Assembly (NCBI RefSeq): GCF_900176165.1
Contig: NZ_FWWU01000009.1
Location: 1,104,001 to 1,168,000 of the forward strand
Origin: Deinococcus hopiensis KR-140
GTDB taxonomy: Bacteria; Deinococcota; Deinococci; Deinococcales; Deinococcaceae
Reading direction: 5' to 3'
DNA length: 64,000 nucleotides
Under the pieces are notes generated by a model that saw only the letters and a list, made by a program, of their open reading frames with translations, was not told where the DNA came from and did no database searches. The position numbers and the translations under genes are program-made. Of this stretch, positions 44,683-55,720 are shown piece after piece (position 1 is the first letter of the stretch; each line of letters starts with the position of its first letter).

Positions 44683-46653
44683 CTACCCCACCTGGCGAGA
44701 AGGCTCGCCCTCCTCCGGGAGGCGCGTGGTCAGGGCGACGGGCCGGGAGGGATCCATCAACCGCTCCAGCGCCTCCACGATCCGTGGGTCGAACTGGCGG
44801 CCTGCCTGGGCGCGGATCTCCCCGAGGGCGTCCTCGCGGCTCCAGGCTTTTTTGTAGGGACGGTCGCTGGTCAGGGCGTCGAACACGTCGGCCACCGCCA
44901 CGATGCGTCCACGCAGGGGAATGGCTTCCGCGGCCAGGCCCTGCGGATAGCCATTTCCGTCCCAGCGCTCGTGGTGCGTCATGGCGATCTCCTGAGCGGC
45001 CTGAATCAGTTCCGAGCGGCCGTGCGCGAGGATGTTCGCGCCGATGGTCGTGTGCGCCTTGACCACGCTGAACTCCTCGGGCGTCAGGCGTCCGGGCTTG
45101 AGGAGGATGGCGTCGGACAAGCCGATCTTGCCCACATCGTGCAGCGGCGCGACCCGCTCGATCAGCACCGCTTCCTCCTCGGGCAGGGCGAGTTGCCGTG
45201 CGAGGTCGGCGGCCATGCGCGCCACCCGGTGCATGTGCTCGCCAGTGTCATCGTCGCGGTGCTCGGCGGCGCGGGCGAGACGTTCGAGAATCTCCAGCTG
45301 GGCCTCTTCCAGCTCCTGGGTCCGGGCCTGCACGTGCTCTTCGAGGCGCTGGTTCTGGGCCTGCAACTGCGCTTCCATGGCCTTACGCGCCGTGATGTCG
45401 AACGCAGTGCCGATGAGTCCCTGGACCTCCCCCTGGGCGTCCCGGAAGGCGCTCTTGGTGGCCAGGAAGGTCCGGGAGCTCCCATCGGCCAGCACGTCCG
45501 TCACCTCATCGCTCAGGGGCTGTCCGCTGGCCAGCACCTGCCGGTCGCGCGCCCGGTTGCTCTGCGCCGTCTGACTGGGAAAGAGGTCGGCGTCGCCCTG
45601 GCCCAGGATCTCATTCACGGGGCGGCCCATCAGCCCAGCTCCCGCCGCGTTGATCATGATGTACCGGCCTTCCAGGTCCTTGACGTACATCGACTCGGGC
45701 ACCGTGTCCACGACAGCCCGCAGCAATTTGTGGCTGGTATCCAGCGCTTCCCGCAGGGCGTGACGCTCACTCAGGTCGCGCAGATGCAGGGCAAAGAGCG
45801 TCTCCCCGTGCGAGGTGAAGGGCGTGATCGCCAGTTCGCTCGGAAACGGCTCGCCGCCCCGCCGCTGCGAGGGCACCTCAACCCGGCGGCCGATGGGCGT
45901 CCCCTCGCCCTCGCCCATGAAGTTGCGGATGCCCTCGCGGTGCCGCTCCCGCAGGTGCTCGGGAATGATCAGGGCCGTCAGGTCTTGCCCCACGGCCTCG
46001 GCCCAGGTGTACCCAAACATCTGCTCGGCCGCGCGGTTCCACTCCAGTACCCGGTGGTGCTCGTCGGTGGTGATGACTGCGTCCAACGCTGAATTCAGGA
46101 TGGCGTCCTTCCGCGCGGCCTCGTGGGTGCGGTCCAGCAGGGTCTGACGCAGGTCGAGCTCACTCATTACGCTGGTCGCCAGGTCCGTCAGGGTCTGGCG
46201 CTCGTCGGGCGTCAGGTCCGGGCGCACCACGGTGTCCATAATGCACAGGCTACCGATCACCTCACCATGCCCGGACAGCAGCGGCGCGCCCGCATAGAAG
46301 CGCAGATGCGCCGGCCCAGTCACCAACGGATTGTGGGCGAACCGCGAATCCTGGGTGGTGTCCGGCACCACCAGCACGTCGCCGAGGGCCACCGTGTAGG
46401 TGCAGAACGACAGCTCACGCTGATTTTCCCTCAGGGTGGTGCCCACGCACGCCTTAAACCACTGCCGATGTTCTTCCATAAAGGTAATCAGGGCAATGGG
46501 CGCGCGAAAGAGCCGGGCAGCGAGCCCAGCCAGTCGGTCAAAGGCCCCCTCCGGCGGGGTCCCCACAATGTTGTAGCGGCGGAGGGCCTGAAGCCGGCGA
46601 AGTTCGGCCTCGGCCTGCGGAGCCGCAGAAGGAGTGAAGTCAGGCTCCAGCAT
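44683..46653 (-). CDS. GAF-PAS-PAS-HD-GYP cyclic-di-GMP phosphodiesterase
   Basis: A 656-residue soluble signalling protein: GAF (about 30-170), PAS (about 185-300; AILNSALDAVITTDEHHRVLEWNRAAEQMFGYTWAEAVG), PAS (about 310-425; LRAVVDTVPESMYVKDLEGRYIMINAAG), a coiled-coil linker, then HD-GYP (about 455-640) with HRDDDTGEHMHRV, LHDVGKIGLSDAIL and HHERWDGNGYP. The HD and GYP residues are intact, so it should hydrolyse cyclic-di-GMP. There is no GGDEF domain. The ATG at 46653 starts a typical MLEPDFTP; the open frame to 46830 enters a repeat element and is not used. Confidence 0.94.
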   Translation of the reverse strand: MLEPDFTPSAAPQAEAELRRLQALRRYNIVGTPPEGAFDRLAGLAARLFRAPIALITFMEEHRQWFKACVGTTLRENQRELSFCTYTVALGDVLVVPDTTQDSRFAHNPLVTGPAHLRFYAGAPLLSGHGEVIGSLCIMDTVVRPDLTPDERQTLTDLATSVMSELDLRQTLLDRTHEAARKDAILNSALDAVITTDEHHRVLEWNRAAEQMFGYTWAEAVGQDLTALIIPEHLRERHREGIRNFMGEGEGTPIGRRVEVPSQRRGGEPFPSELAITPFTSHGETLFALHLRDLSERHALREALDTSHKLLRAVVDTVPESMYVKDLEGRYIMINAAGAGLMGRPVNEILGQGDADLFPSQTAQSNRARDRQVLASGQPLSDEVTDVLADGSSRTFLATKSAFRDAQGEVQGLIGTAFDITARKAMEAQLQAQNQRLEEHVQARTQELEEAQLEILERLARAAEHRDDDTGEHMHRVARMAADLARQLALPEEEAVLIERVAPLHDVGKIGLSDAILLKPGRLTPEEFSVVKAHTTIGANILAHGRSELIQAAQEIAMTHHERWDGNGYPQGLAAEAIPLRGRIVAVADVFDALTSDRPYKKAWSREDALGEIRAQAGRQFDPRIVEALERLMDPSRPVALTTRLPEEGEPSRQVG

Positions 46654-46705
46654 GGTCCACAGGGTAATCGGATGGGCCTGTCTCTGGTCTGACAGCAGGG
46701 GGACA

Positions 46706-46830
46706 TGACAAGGAGTGCGGTGAATCAGTTGGAAAATAACGGGTTGACCTGAGCGGAGCGAGCGGGAAAAACGGTGACACAGAGGCGTGGAATCACCGGA
46801 GCAAGGTGAAGCCCACAGGTTGCAACGCAT
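46706..46830 (-). repeat. Dispersed repeat family A, copy 3
   Basis: Read on the minus strand it contains CACGCCTCTGTGTCACCG followed by TTTTTCCCGCTCGCTCCGCT, almost identical to the copy at 63878, and ends ATTCACCGCACTCCTTGTCA like the right end of family A. It lies in the leader of the HD-GYP gene and may affect its expression. Confidence 0.7.
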
Positions 46831-46871
46831 TCTTGGGATTCGTGCTGGGAGCGTTCCCCGCCCAGGTCCAC

Positions 46872-47495
46872 TCAGTCCCAGTCCCAGGTCTGCCAGTCAC
46901 TGGGCTGGGCGTCCCCACCCCGTTTCTTCTGACGGGCCGCCCCCTCCTCTACGGGAGCCGGATACCACGGGTAGACCGACGCGAGGGCCTGGTGTAACCG
47001 GCGCAGCAACAGGGCACGGAGGGCCGTTTCCTCAGCGGGCTTCAGGCCGCCGATCTCGCGCCCCAGCCGGGTCAGCGTCTTTTCCATGCCGGACAGATAC
47101 GGCTCGCGCGCCAGCCTCACCGCGCCTTTGCGCAGCGGCTCAGGGTGGACGACCGGCGCGTAGCTCGCTGCCGCCGCTTCCAGCAGGGCGGCCCGTTTTA
47201 TCCGCCGCGTTTCGCGGGCCCGCTCGGTCCGCTCACGGGCATCGGCGGCGCGGGCCTGGGCGATCAGAAAGGCTTCCTCGCGCTCGGCCTCCTCCACCCG
47301 CTCCTCCCGGTAGAGCTTGACCGGAGGCAGGCGGCGGCGGCCCATCTTCAGTCCGTTTTCGCGCTGGCCGTCGTGTGGGCCCAGAAATGTGGAGATCATT
47401 GCCGCTGTCCAGCCGCGCTCCTTGAGGTCCTGCGTCGCCAGGAAGCCGGGAGGGTTGACCGGCTTTTCCGGAGCCGCCTTACGGGGACGCTTCAC
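46872..47495 (-). CDS. Arg/Glu-rich protein of unknown function, coupled to a GNAT
   Basis: A 207-residue helical protein with a basic N-terminus (VKRPRKAAPEKPVNPP), a short helix-turn-helix-like stretch TQDLKERGWTAAMISTFLG, then a charged region REERVEEAEREEAFLIAQARAADARERTERARETRR predicted as a long helix, and an acidic, Trp-rich tail (DWQTWDWD). No family is recognised. The GTG start (47495, or 47498) overlaps the stop of the upstream acetyltransferase (GTGA), so both are coupled. A nucleic-acid-binding role is possible but unproven. Confidence 0.65.
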   Translation of the reverse strand: MKRPRKAAPEKPVNPPGFLATQDLKERGWTAAMISTFLGPHDGQRENGLKMGRRRLPPVKLYREERVEEAEREEAFLIAQARAADARERTERARETRRIKRAALLEAAAASYAPVVHPEPLRKGAVRLAREPYLSGMEKTLTRLGREIGGLKPAEETALRALLLRRLHQALASVYPWYPAPVEEGAARQKKRGGDAQPSDWQTWDWD

Positions 47496-48082
47496 CACGG
47501 CCCCGCCTCCCACTCGGCGCGCAGCAAGTCCAGCCGCACTTGATCGAACCTCCGGCCGCCCAGCACCCGGGCCTCGCGCACCCGCCCGCACTCCCGAAAG
47601 CCCAAGCGGCGGGCCAGTCGAATCATCCGTTCGTTGCCGCTCCAGGTCGTCACGGTCAGCACGTGGGCGTCAGTCCAGTCGAAGGTGTCGGCCACCCACA
47701 GGGCCAGCGCCTGTGTGCCCACCCCCCCGCCCCAGTACGCCGGATCCAGGATCAGAATCCCCAGGTCCCACCAGCCGCCGCCTTCAGGCTCCTCCTGAGA
47801 GCGGTTGACCATCCCCACGCATACGCCGTCCACGTCGATGACCTGCTCGTCGGCGTCGGGAGGATGAGCGGCCATGTGGGCGACGTACGTTTCCATCGTG
47901 CGGTTCGTGACCGGGGCTGGGAAATATGGGGCGTCCCAGCGCCGCCACTCGGCCCCGGCGTCGGTCAGCCAGTGGGCCAGGAGGGGCAGATCGTCCGGGC
48001 GGCGGTCGCGCAGGACGACGCCGAGGGCACTCCGGGTGTGGCGGGGCGGCGGGGTGGAAGAAGCGTCCACGGGGCGCATCAT
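47492..48082 (-). CDS. GNAT-family N-acetyltransferase, RimJ-like, paralogue 1
   Basis: A 196-residue acetyltransferase. It shares WRRWDAPYF, GGGWWDLGILILDPAYWGGGVGTQAL, TWSGNERMIRLARRLGFRECGRVREARVLGGRRFD with the protein at 49120-49704, so the two are paralogues. The acetyl-CoA loop is ...WGGGVGTQAL. Substrate unknown. Two adjacent ATGs (48082 and 48079) are possible starts. Its stop overlaps the downstream unknown gene. Confidence 0.83.
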   Translation of the reverse strand: MMRPVDASSTPPPRHTRSALGVVLRDRRPDDLPLLAHWLTDAGAEWRRWDAPYFPAPVTNRTMETYVAHMAAHPPDADEQVIDVDGVCVGMVNRSQEEPEGGGWWDLGILILDPAYWGGGVGTQALALWVADTFDWTDAHVLTVTTWSGNERMIRLARRLGFRECGRVREARVLGGRRFDQVRLDLLRAEWEAGPW

Positions 48083-48133
48083 GGCAGAAAGCGGGGCAAC
48101 GCACCGCATGCCCGCGCGCCCTGTTCGGGGCGT

Positions 48134-48691
48134 TCAGACCGGACGGACCAGGTGAACGTAGTCCTCGCCTGCCACCTGGCGTACACCCCCCGAGGCAAAG
48201 CCGTGCCGCCGGTAAAGCCGCTCTGCCGCTCCACCCGGCACCGTCAGCAGGCCCAACCGGGGCAGGCCGAGCGCAGCAGCGTGGGCGAGGCAAGCGCCGA
48301 GCAGCAGGCCGCCCAGTCCCCGGTCCCGCGCGCTCGGCACCACCGCCAGCGTGTCCAGATACAGCTCGCCGGGCGAGGCTTCCGGGTCTATCCGGTCCGG
48401 CAGACCCAGCGCCCGCAACCGCGCCCGGAAAGGCTCGTCCAGTCGCCTGGCCTCGTTCCCAGGGTACGCGACGGCCAGGCCCACGGGACTGCCGCCCTCT
48501 TCCAAGATCAGGGTGTGCCCAAAGCTGAGCCGGTTGTCCGGCTGCCTGAAAAAGGCGGCGATCACCCGCGCCGCGTCCCCGCCGTCCCCCTCGCCTGTCA
48601 GCGCGTATCCGATCTGGCCGGCGGTGGCCTGGATCAGGGGGGCGGCAAAGGCAGCGTCCGTGGGCGTGGCGGGGCGCAGGAGCGGAGGCAT
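48134..48691 (-). CDS. GNAT-family N-acetyltransferase
   Basis: A 185-residue acetyltransferase of a different GNAT subgroup: LYLDTLAVVPSARDRGLGGLLLGACLAHAAALGLPRLGLLTVPGGAAERLYRRHGF contains motif A (RDRGLGGLLL) and the later RHGF strand. It starts with MPPLLRPATPTDAAFAAPLI at ATG 48691. Spacing of 51 nt to the following acetyltransferase gene suggests a shared transcript. The substrate is unknown. Confidence 0.85.
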   Translation of the reverse strand: MPPLLRPATPTDAAFAAPLIQATAGQIGYALTGEGDGGDAARVIAAFFRQPDNRLSFGHTLILEEGGSPVGLAVAYPGNEARRLDEPFRARLRALGLPDRIDPEASPGELYLDTLAVVPSARDRGLGGLLLGACLAHAAALGLPRLGLLTVPGGAAERLYRRHGFASGGVRQVAGEDYVHLVRPV

Positions 48692-49119
48692 GGACAGAGG
48701 GTAACGCTGTTGCCCACCCCCGCACACCTGCGCCTGATCCCCTGGGCCAGGGGCTGGAGGAGGGGCGCGGCCCTTCTGCCCTTCCTCCGCGTTGAAGGGA
48801 TCCCAGAGGCTGGCTCTTCGCATTGAGGGCAGGACACAGAGGGAAACTGCACGGACGGGGCGGGTCAGTCACAGCCAGCCCTGACGGGCTGTGTCGATGT
48901 GGGCGGAGCTCAGGCGTTACGCCCTTTACGAACACGCTGCCCATCCGGCGCCTGGAATTGGAGGTGGGGGAGAGCGCCACCCCATTCTCGCCGCCTGGAT
49001 CGGGGGCCAACGCTGAACGTCCGTCCGGTCCCACAGCGCCTCGCCCCCCGCCGCTACCGGGACGAGGATCTGAACTGGGGCGGCGAGAATGGGGTGGATG
49101 ACGGCAGCCTGGTGGGCGT
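48692..49119. other. Gene-poor gap between two GNAT genes
   Basis: No supported gene. The region holds a perfect 19-bp inverted repeat (48977-48995 and 49079-49097) and otherwise G+C-rich sequence without a start/RBS combination. Confidence 0.5.
48977..49097. repeat. Perfect 19-bp inverted repeat, 83-bp spacer
   Basis: CCACCCCATTCTCGCCGCC (48977-48995) is exactly complementary to GGCGGCGAGAATGGGGTGG (49079-49097). The spacer shows no reading frame. It could form a long hairpin in RNA or be the edge of a small mobile repeat. Confidence 0.8.
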
Positions 49120-49704
49120 TTACCCGGGCGTGTTCGGGCGGCTGGCCTGATCCTGCCGCCGCGCCTCCCACTCCCGCTTCAGCGCGCACAGGCGCACGCT
49201 GTCCCAGCGTTGTCCACGCCACAGCCGCGCTTGCGGCACCCGCCCGCACTCGCGGTAGCCCGCGCGCTCGGCGGCGCGGACCATCCGCACGTTGCCGCTC
49301 CAGGTGGTCAGCGTCACGACGTGCGCTTCCGTTTCGCGGAAGGTGGCGTCGGTCCACACCTCCAGCGCCCGCGTGCCTAGACCGCCGCCCCAGGAGGCCG
49401 GGTCATGGATCAGGACGCCGATTTCCCACCAGCCACCGCCCCGGGGATGTTCCTCACACCGGGAGATGCTGCCGATGCACTCGCCGTTCAAGGCGATGAT
49501 GCGGCTGTTCGGCGAGGGGGACTGGCCCAGTGCCTTCGCCGTGAACTCTTTCAGCGTGACGGTGGAGGGCGCTTCCCGCTCGTGGAAGTACGGCGCGTCC
49601 CAGCGCTTCCACTCGGCGTCCCCCTCGGCGTGTTCCCAGCGCCAGAGGTAGGGAAGGTCTTCGGGACGGCGCTCACGGAGGGTCAGGTGGTGTTGATCGG
49701 GCAT
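49120..49704 (-). CDS. GNAT-family N-acetyltransferase, RimJ-like, paralogue 2
   Basis: A 194-residue acetyltransferase closely similar to the one at 47492-48082: WKRWDAPYF, GGGWWEIGVLIHDPASWGGGLGTRALEVW, TLTTWSGNVRMVRAAERAGYRECGRVPQARLWRGQRWDSVRL. The duplicated genes flank an unrelated GNAT gene, all on the minus strand. The ATG at 49704 begins MPDQHHLTLRERRPEDLPYL. The substrate is unknown. Confidence 0.85.
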   Translation of the reverse strand: MPDQHHLTLRERRPEDLPYLWRWEHAEGDAEWKRWDAPYFHEREAPSTVTLKEFTAKALGQSPSPNSRIIALNGECIGSISRCEEHPRGGGWWEIGVLIHDPASWGGGLGTRALEVWTDATFRETEAHVVTLTTWSGNVRMVRAAERAGYRECGRVPQARLWRGQRWDSVRLCALKREWEARRQDQASRPNTPG

Positions 49705-49865
49705 TCATCCCAGGCTGCAGCCTCCGCGCCAGCGGTGTATATCGGCCATATGGCGCAGGGGCCGCATGACTGGGTGCAGACGGTGCCTTTGCTGATCGCT
49801 GAGGGCTGACCACGCACCTAAAGGCCCCCTCACCCTCTCCCACAGCGCCCGCCACGTTTCCCGGG

Positions 49866-49871
49866 TACGGT
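49866..49871 (+). promoter_or_regulatory. Leaderless-type -10 box of the oxidoreductase gene
   Basis: TACGGT lies 6 nt before the ATG at 49878. Confidence 0.4.
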
Positions 49872-49877
49872 GCGGCC

Positions 49878-50984
49878 ATGCCCCTGAAACCGGACCTGCC
49901 CCTGCCGGAACCCGAGACGCGCCGCGTCGGGTACGCCATCGTCGGCATCGGAGAACTGAGCAGCAGCGAGTTGATTCCCGCTGCCCGTACGAGCGAGCAC
50001 GCCTACGTCGCTGCCCTCGTCACGGGCGATGTAGAAAAAGGCCGGGCCTTCGCCACGGCCCATGGCCTTACCGATGCGGACGTATACCCCTACGGGGAGT
50101 TCGGGAAGCTCGCGGAACGCGAAGACGTGGAAGCCGTCTACATCGTGCTGCCCAACCGCCTGCACCGGGAATATGTGGAGCGCGCGGCGCGCATGGGCAA
50201 GCAGGTGCTGTGCGAGAAGCCCTTGGGCGTGAACGCTTCCGACGCGCAGGCGATGGTAGACGCCTGCCGGGAAGCCGGGGTGCTCCTCATGACTGCCTAC
50301 CGTTGCCAGTACACCCCGGCCCATTGGGCCGCACGAGACGCCGTGCAGGGCGGCAAGCTCGGGCCAGTCAAACTCGTGGATTCCATTCACGGTCAGGTGG
50401 AGGACGATCCGGAGGCCTGGCGGCTGAGGCGCGACCTGGCGGGCGGCGGACCGCTGCCGGACGTGGGTATCTACTGCCTGAACACCATCCGCTTCGTGCT
50501 GGGCACTGAGCCCGAGTGGGCGTTTGCCACCCTTTACCAGCCGGAAAATGACGAACGCTTCCGCGAAGTGGAGGAGTCTTTGAGCTTCATGCTCGGCTTT
50601 CCCGGCGGCGTAATCGCCAACGCCCTGACGAGCTACGGCATCCACAAGACCGCCACCCTGCGCGTGCTGGGCGAGGCGGGCACGGCGCTGATGGACCCCG
50701 CCTTTACTTACGAGGGCCTGAAAGTGACCCTGACGGACAAAGAGGGTGAGTTCACGCCCAGCTTTCCGGACGCGGACCAGTTCGGGTTGGAGCTGGACCA
50801 TTTTGCGGGCTGCGTCCGCTCAGGCAGGCGGCCCTGGACCCCCGGCGAGGAGGGTGTGCAAGACCACCGCATCATGGACGCGCTGTACGAGAGCGCGCGC
50901 ACGGGGCAGGTGGTGCGGCTGGAGGCGGTGCCCGGCATGGACGTTTTCCGGGGTGAGAAGCCGGAGGTACCGGGTCAGTCGTAA
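49878..50984 (+). CDS. Gfo/Idh/MocA-family NAD(P)-dependent oxidoreductase
   Basis: A 368-residue sugar-type dehydrogenase: N-terminal Rossmann fold (about 15-140; GYAIVGIGELSSSELIPAARTS, EAVYIVLPNRLHREYVERAARMGKQVLCEKPLGVNASDA) and C-terminal substrate domain with GGPLPDVGIYCLNTIRFVLG. The EKP lysine of the catalytic centre is present. Glucose-fructose oxidoreductase-like proteins have this layout, but the substrate is not determined by sequence. It converges with the YidD-like gene. Confidence 0.92.
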   Translation: MPLKPDLPLPEPETRRVGYAIVGIGELSSSELIPAARTSEHAYVAALVTGDVEKGRAFATAHGLTDADVYPYGEFGKLAEREDVEAVYIVLPNRLHREYVERAARMGKQVLCEKPLGVNASDAQAMVDACREAGVLLMTAYRCQYTPAHWAARDAVQGGKLGPVKLVDSIHGQVEDDPEAWRLRRDLAGGGPLPDVGIYCLNTIRFVLGTEPEWAFATLYQPENDERFREVEESLSFMLGFPGGVIANALTSYGIHKTATLRVLGEAGTALMDPAFTYEGLKVTLTDKEGEFTPSFPDADQFGLELDHFAGCVRSGRRPWTPGEEGVQDHRIMDALYESARTGQVVRLEAVPGMDVFRGEKPEVPGQS

Positions 50985-50988
50985 CGGC

Positions 50989-51309
50989 CTATCCGCACCG
51001 GAAGGGAATGGGAATCGGCCCGATGCAGCACACGCCCCTCGCCTCCAGGCTGGACCCGGCGGCGAGGGGCGAGCCGCCGTGGATGGCGTCGTGCGCGGCC
51101 CGGCACTGCCCGAAGCGGGCGGCAATCCGCCGCCTTCCCCCCAGCACCCCATCTTCCCGAATGATCCGCACCACTGCCGCCGAGCACGACTCGCCGCCGT
51201 GAAGGGCCGCGTGCGCGCAGCGAAAGCCCTTGCGGGGCGAGACGGCGCGCTGGTACAGACGAATGCCGGACACGGCGAGGCCACCGATGGGGAATTCTGG
51301 GCGGGGCAT
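50989..51309 (-). CDS. yidD: Divergent YidD-like membrane protein insertion factor
   Basis: A 106-residue protein with AVSGIRLYQRAVSPRKGFRC and ESCSAAVVRIIREDGVLGGR, matching the IRxYQ.xISP...C...CS pattern of YidD (haemolytic domain), which aids membrane insertion near YidC. The usual CRFYPTCSxYA core is altered: the two cysteines are separated by AHAALHGGES, an insertion. It ends close to the oxidoreductase stop. It is not next to rpmH/rnpA/yidC as in most genomes. ATG 51309 starts MPRPEFPIGG. Confidence 0.72.
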   Translation of the reverse strand: MPRPEFPIGGLAVSGIRLYQRAVSPRKGFRCAHAALHGGESCSAAVVRIIREDGVLGGRRRIAARFGQCRAAHDAIHGGSPLAAGSSLEARGVCCIGPIPIPFRCG

Positions 51310-51426
51310 GTCCCACCGTAGTCTTTGCCAGACCGCACAGGCTGAGGGGAAGGTAAAGGCACGGGGCCGCCCACCCGCAGCATTTGCTACAACCTGCGCC
51401 CGCCCCTCAACTCCACAATCCCCAGG

Positions 51427-52656
51427 ATGACGAGGCGGCCAGGAGACGTATGCATCGTGGGTGGAGGCCCCGCCGGAATGGTGCTGGCGCTCCTGCTGGC
51501 GCGGCAGGGCATCGGCGTGACGGTGCTGGAAGCCGCCCGCGATTTCCAGCGCAACTTCCGGGGCGACACCCTGCATCCCGCAATCATGGAACTGATGGCC
51601 GAACTCGGCCTCGCTGCGCCACTTTTGCGGCTGGCACACACGCGGGCGCACCAGGCCCGCTTTATCTCCTCGGGCCGCGCCCAGACCATCGCGGACTTCT
51701 CCCGGCTCCGCACGCCTTATCCCTACCTCACGGTCATGGCGCAGTCACGGTTTCTCACCTTTCTGGCCGGAGAACTGGCCCGTTATCCCAGGGCGCGAAT
51801 CGAGATGGGCGCGCGGGTGGAGGGCTTGCTGGAGGGCAAGGGGGGAGAGGTGGAAGGGGTGGTTTACCGCCAGGGGGGCGAACTCCACGAGTTGCGCGCG
51901 GCGTTGATGGTGGGCACCGATGGCCGCTTTTCCAAGGTGCGGGCCCTGGCAGGCCTGCCCCTGCGCCGCCTCTCGCCCGGGCAGGACGTGCTGTGGTTCT
52001 CGCTGCCCCGGCAAGACGGTGATCCCGGGGGCAGCATCGACTTGCACCTCGGGGGCCCGCACTGCATCGTGACCACCGATCACGGCGAGCGTTGGCAGGT
52101 GGGCTACTCCATCCGCAAGGGCAGCTACGCCGAGGCGCGCTCACTTGGCGTCGGTCCCATCCGGCAGGCGGTGGCGGAGACGATTCCCTGGCTGGCGGGT
52201 CGGCTGCACCTGCTGACCGAGTGGGGGCAGCTGCACCTGCTCGCCGTCGAGGTGGCCCGGGTGCGGCGCTGGTGGCGGCCCGGCCTGCTGCTGATCGGCG
52301 ACGCGGCCCATCCTATCTCGCCCATCGGCGGCATGGGCATCAATATGGCTGTGCAGGACGCCATCGCGGCGGCCAACCATCTCTGCGCCCCACTCAGGGC
52401 TGGGCGCGTGAGGCCCCGGCACCTCGCGCGGGTGCAGCGGACGCGGGCGTGGCAAATTGCCTTCTTGCAGGCGCAGCAGGTCATCGAGGAGCGGGAGGTG
52501 ATCGGTATCCATGTGGGCGCGCAGCTTCACGTGCCCACCACGCTGCTCAAGGTGCTGCACAGTCTGCCCGGCTTGCGCCGACTGCCGGGCTACATCACGG
52601 CGTATGGACTTAGCCCGGTGCGGCTCCGTTCAGGGTGGGCGGTAGAGCGGGCGTAG
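51427..52656 (+). CDS. FAD-dependent monooxygenase
   Basis: A 409-residue flavoprotein of the PHBH/UbiH class: dinucleotide-binding motif VCIVGGGPAGMVLALLLARQG (about 8-28), VGTDGRFSKVRALAG (DG motif) and LLLIGDAAHPISPIGGMGINMAVQDA (GD motif, second FAD site). It likely hydroxylates an aromatic or polyketide-like substrate with NAD(P)H and O2. The ATG at 51427 has CCAGG upstream. It is divergent from the YidD-like gene and stands alone. Confidence 0.92.
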   Translation: MTRRPGDVCIVGGGPAGMVLALLLARQGIGVTVLEAARDFQRNFRGDTLHPAIMELMAELGLAAPLLRLAHTRAHQARFISSGRAQTIADFSRLRTPYPYLTVMAQSRFLTFLAGELARYPRARIEMGARVEGLLEGKGGEVEGVVYRQGGELHELRAALMVGTDGRFSKVRALAGLPLRRLSPGQDVLWFSLPRQDGDPGGSIDLHLGGPHCIVTTDHGERWQVGYSIRKGSYAEARSLGVGPIRQAVAETIPWLAGRLHLLTEWGQLHLLAVEVARVRRWWRPGLLLIGDAAHPISPIGGMGINMAVQDAIAAANHLCAPLRAGRVRPRHLARVQRTRAWQIAFLQAQQVIEEREVIGIHVGAQLHVPTTLLKVLHSLPGLRRLPGYITAYGLSPVRLRSGWAVERA

Positions 52657-52891
52657 AGCCGCCAGTCAAAGTGGGCCGCAGGTGTCCTTCCAGGCGCACA
52701 GCTTCTCGGCGGTGGGCGAAGTCCCTTCCGGCAGGAGCGGCGGCAGGGCAGGGGTGGTCGACGTGGGCTTCACCATGGGCACCGGGCACGTTGTCAGGCC
52801 GAAACGGAGCTGCCTCCCTCCTCAAAATTGGCCTTGACGGTTCCCGCCGTTGCCTCTCCCGCGGAGAGGCGGGGGGCCGTTCCGCATGGGG

Positions 52892-55159
<2,268 letters not shown>

Positions 55160-55295
55160 GGTGCGCTCCTCATACCAAATTGCGGTGATGTCTTGAAGTC
55201 ATCCGAGCGGAGCGAGAAGCGAAAAGTACGGGACTGCGGAGATGGACGCATATCACGCGCTTTCCCGGATATTCGGGAACCGAAGCAACCCCATA

Positions 55296-55613
55296 TCATT
55301 CTTCGGGCTCCGGTTCCGTGACCAGCCGCAGGGGGTGACCCTCCTGCCGGGCCTTGGCGGTCACCTGCGCGACTTTCGTTTCGGCCGCGTCGCGCGTGTA
55401 AACGCCCGCCACGCCCTGCCCCTTGTGATGCACGGCCAGCATAATCAGTTGCGCCTCGTGCTCGGACTTGCGGAAGTAGCGCTCCAGCACGTACACCACG
55501 AAGTCCATCGGGGTGTAGTCGTCGTTCAGCAGCAGCACCCGGTACAGCCGGGGCCGCTGCGTTTTCAGGCGTTCGAGCGTTTGCGTGCGGCCCTCGCCGT
55601 CCCTGCGCGTCAT
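55296..55613 (-). CDS. clpS: ATP-dependent Clp protease adaptor ClpS
   Basis: A 105-residue adaptor that recruits N-end-rule substrates to ClpA. The core LYRVLLLNDDYTPMDFVVYVLERYFRKSEHEAQLIMLAVHHKGQGVAGVYTRDAAETKV contains the NDDYTPMDFV substrate-pocket motif. The ATG at 55613 begins MTRRDGEGR. The clpA start is 136 nt downstream; the gap holds non-coding sequence. Confidence 0.96.
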   Translation of the reverse strand: MTRRDGEGRTQTLERLKTQRPRLYRVLLLNDDYTPMDFVVYVLERYFRKSEHEAQLIMLAVHHKGQGVAGVYTRDAAETKVAQVTAKARQEGHPLRLVTEPEPEE

Positions 55614-55675
55614 GCTGCGAAGTTTACCCGCGCGGCAGGAGCGGAGGCGAAGCGGAGGTTACGGTATTGAGAAAT

Positions 55676-55700
55676 GAAAAAACCTCCCACATGGGGAGAT
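55676..55700 (-). terminator. Intrinsic terminator of the LEA gene
   Basis: On the minus strand CTCCCCATGTGGGAG is followed by GTTTTTTC. It lies 21 nt after the LEA stop codon. Confidence 0.8.
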
Positions 55701-55720
55701 TTTCGCGCCGGGTGCCCCGC

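Noticed and set aside
49720..49809. Short plus-strand frame ending AVYIGHMAQGPHDWVQTVPLLIAEG
   Set aside because: Reads like the C-terminus of a protein, but only about 30 residues remain and no family is recognised; kept as a possible gene scrap.
52845..52875. GCCTCTCCCGCGGAGAGGC palindrome as clpA terminator
   Set aside because: A good stem, but no T-run follows on the minus strand, so termination is not supported.
55185..55290. Possible third repeat family in the clpS-clpA gap (GTCATCCGAGCGGAGCGAG)
   Set aside because: It recalls common deinococcal intergenic repeats, but only one copy is in this window, so a repeat cannot be shown from the sequence alone.
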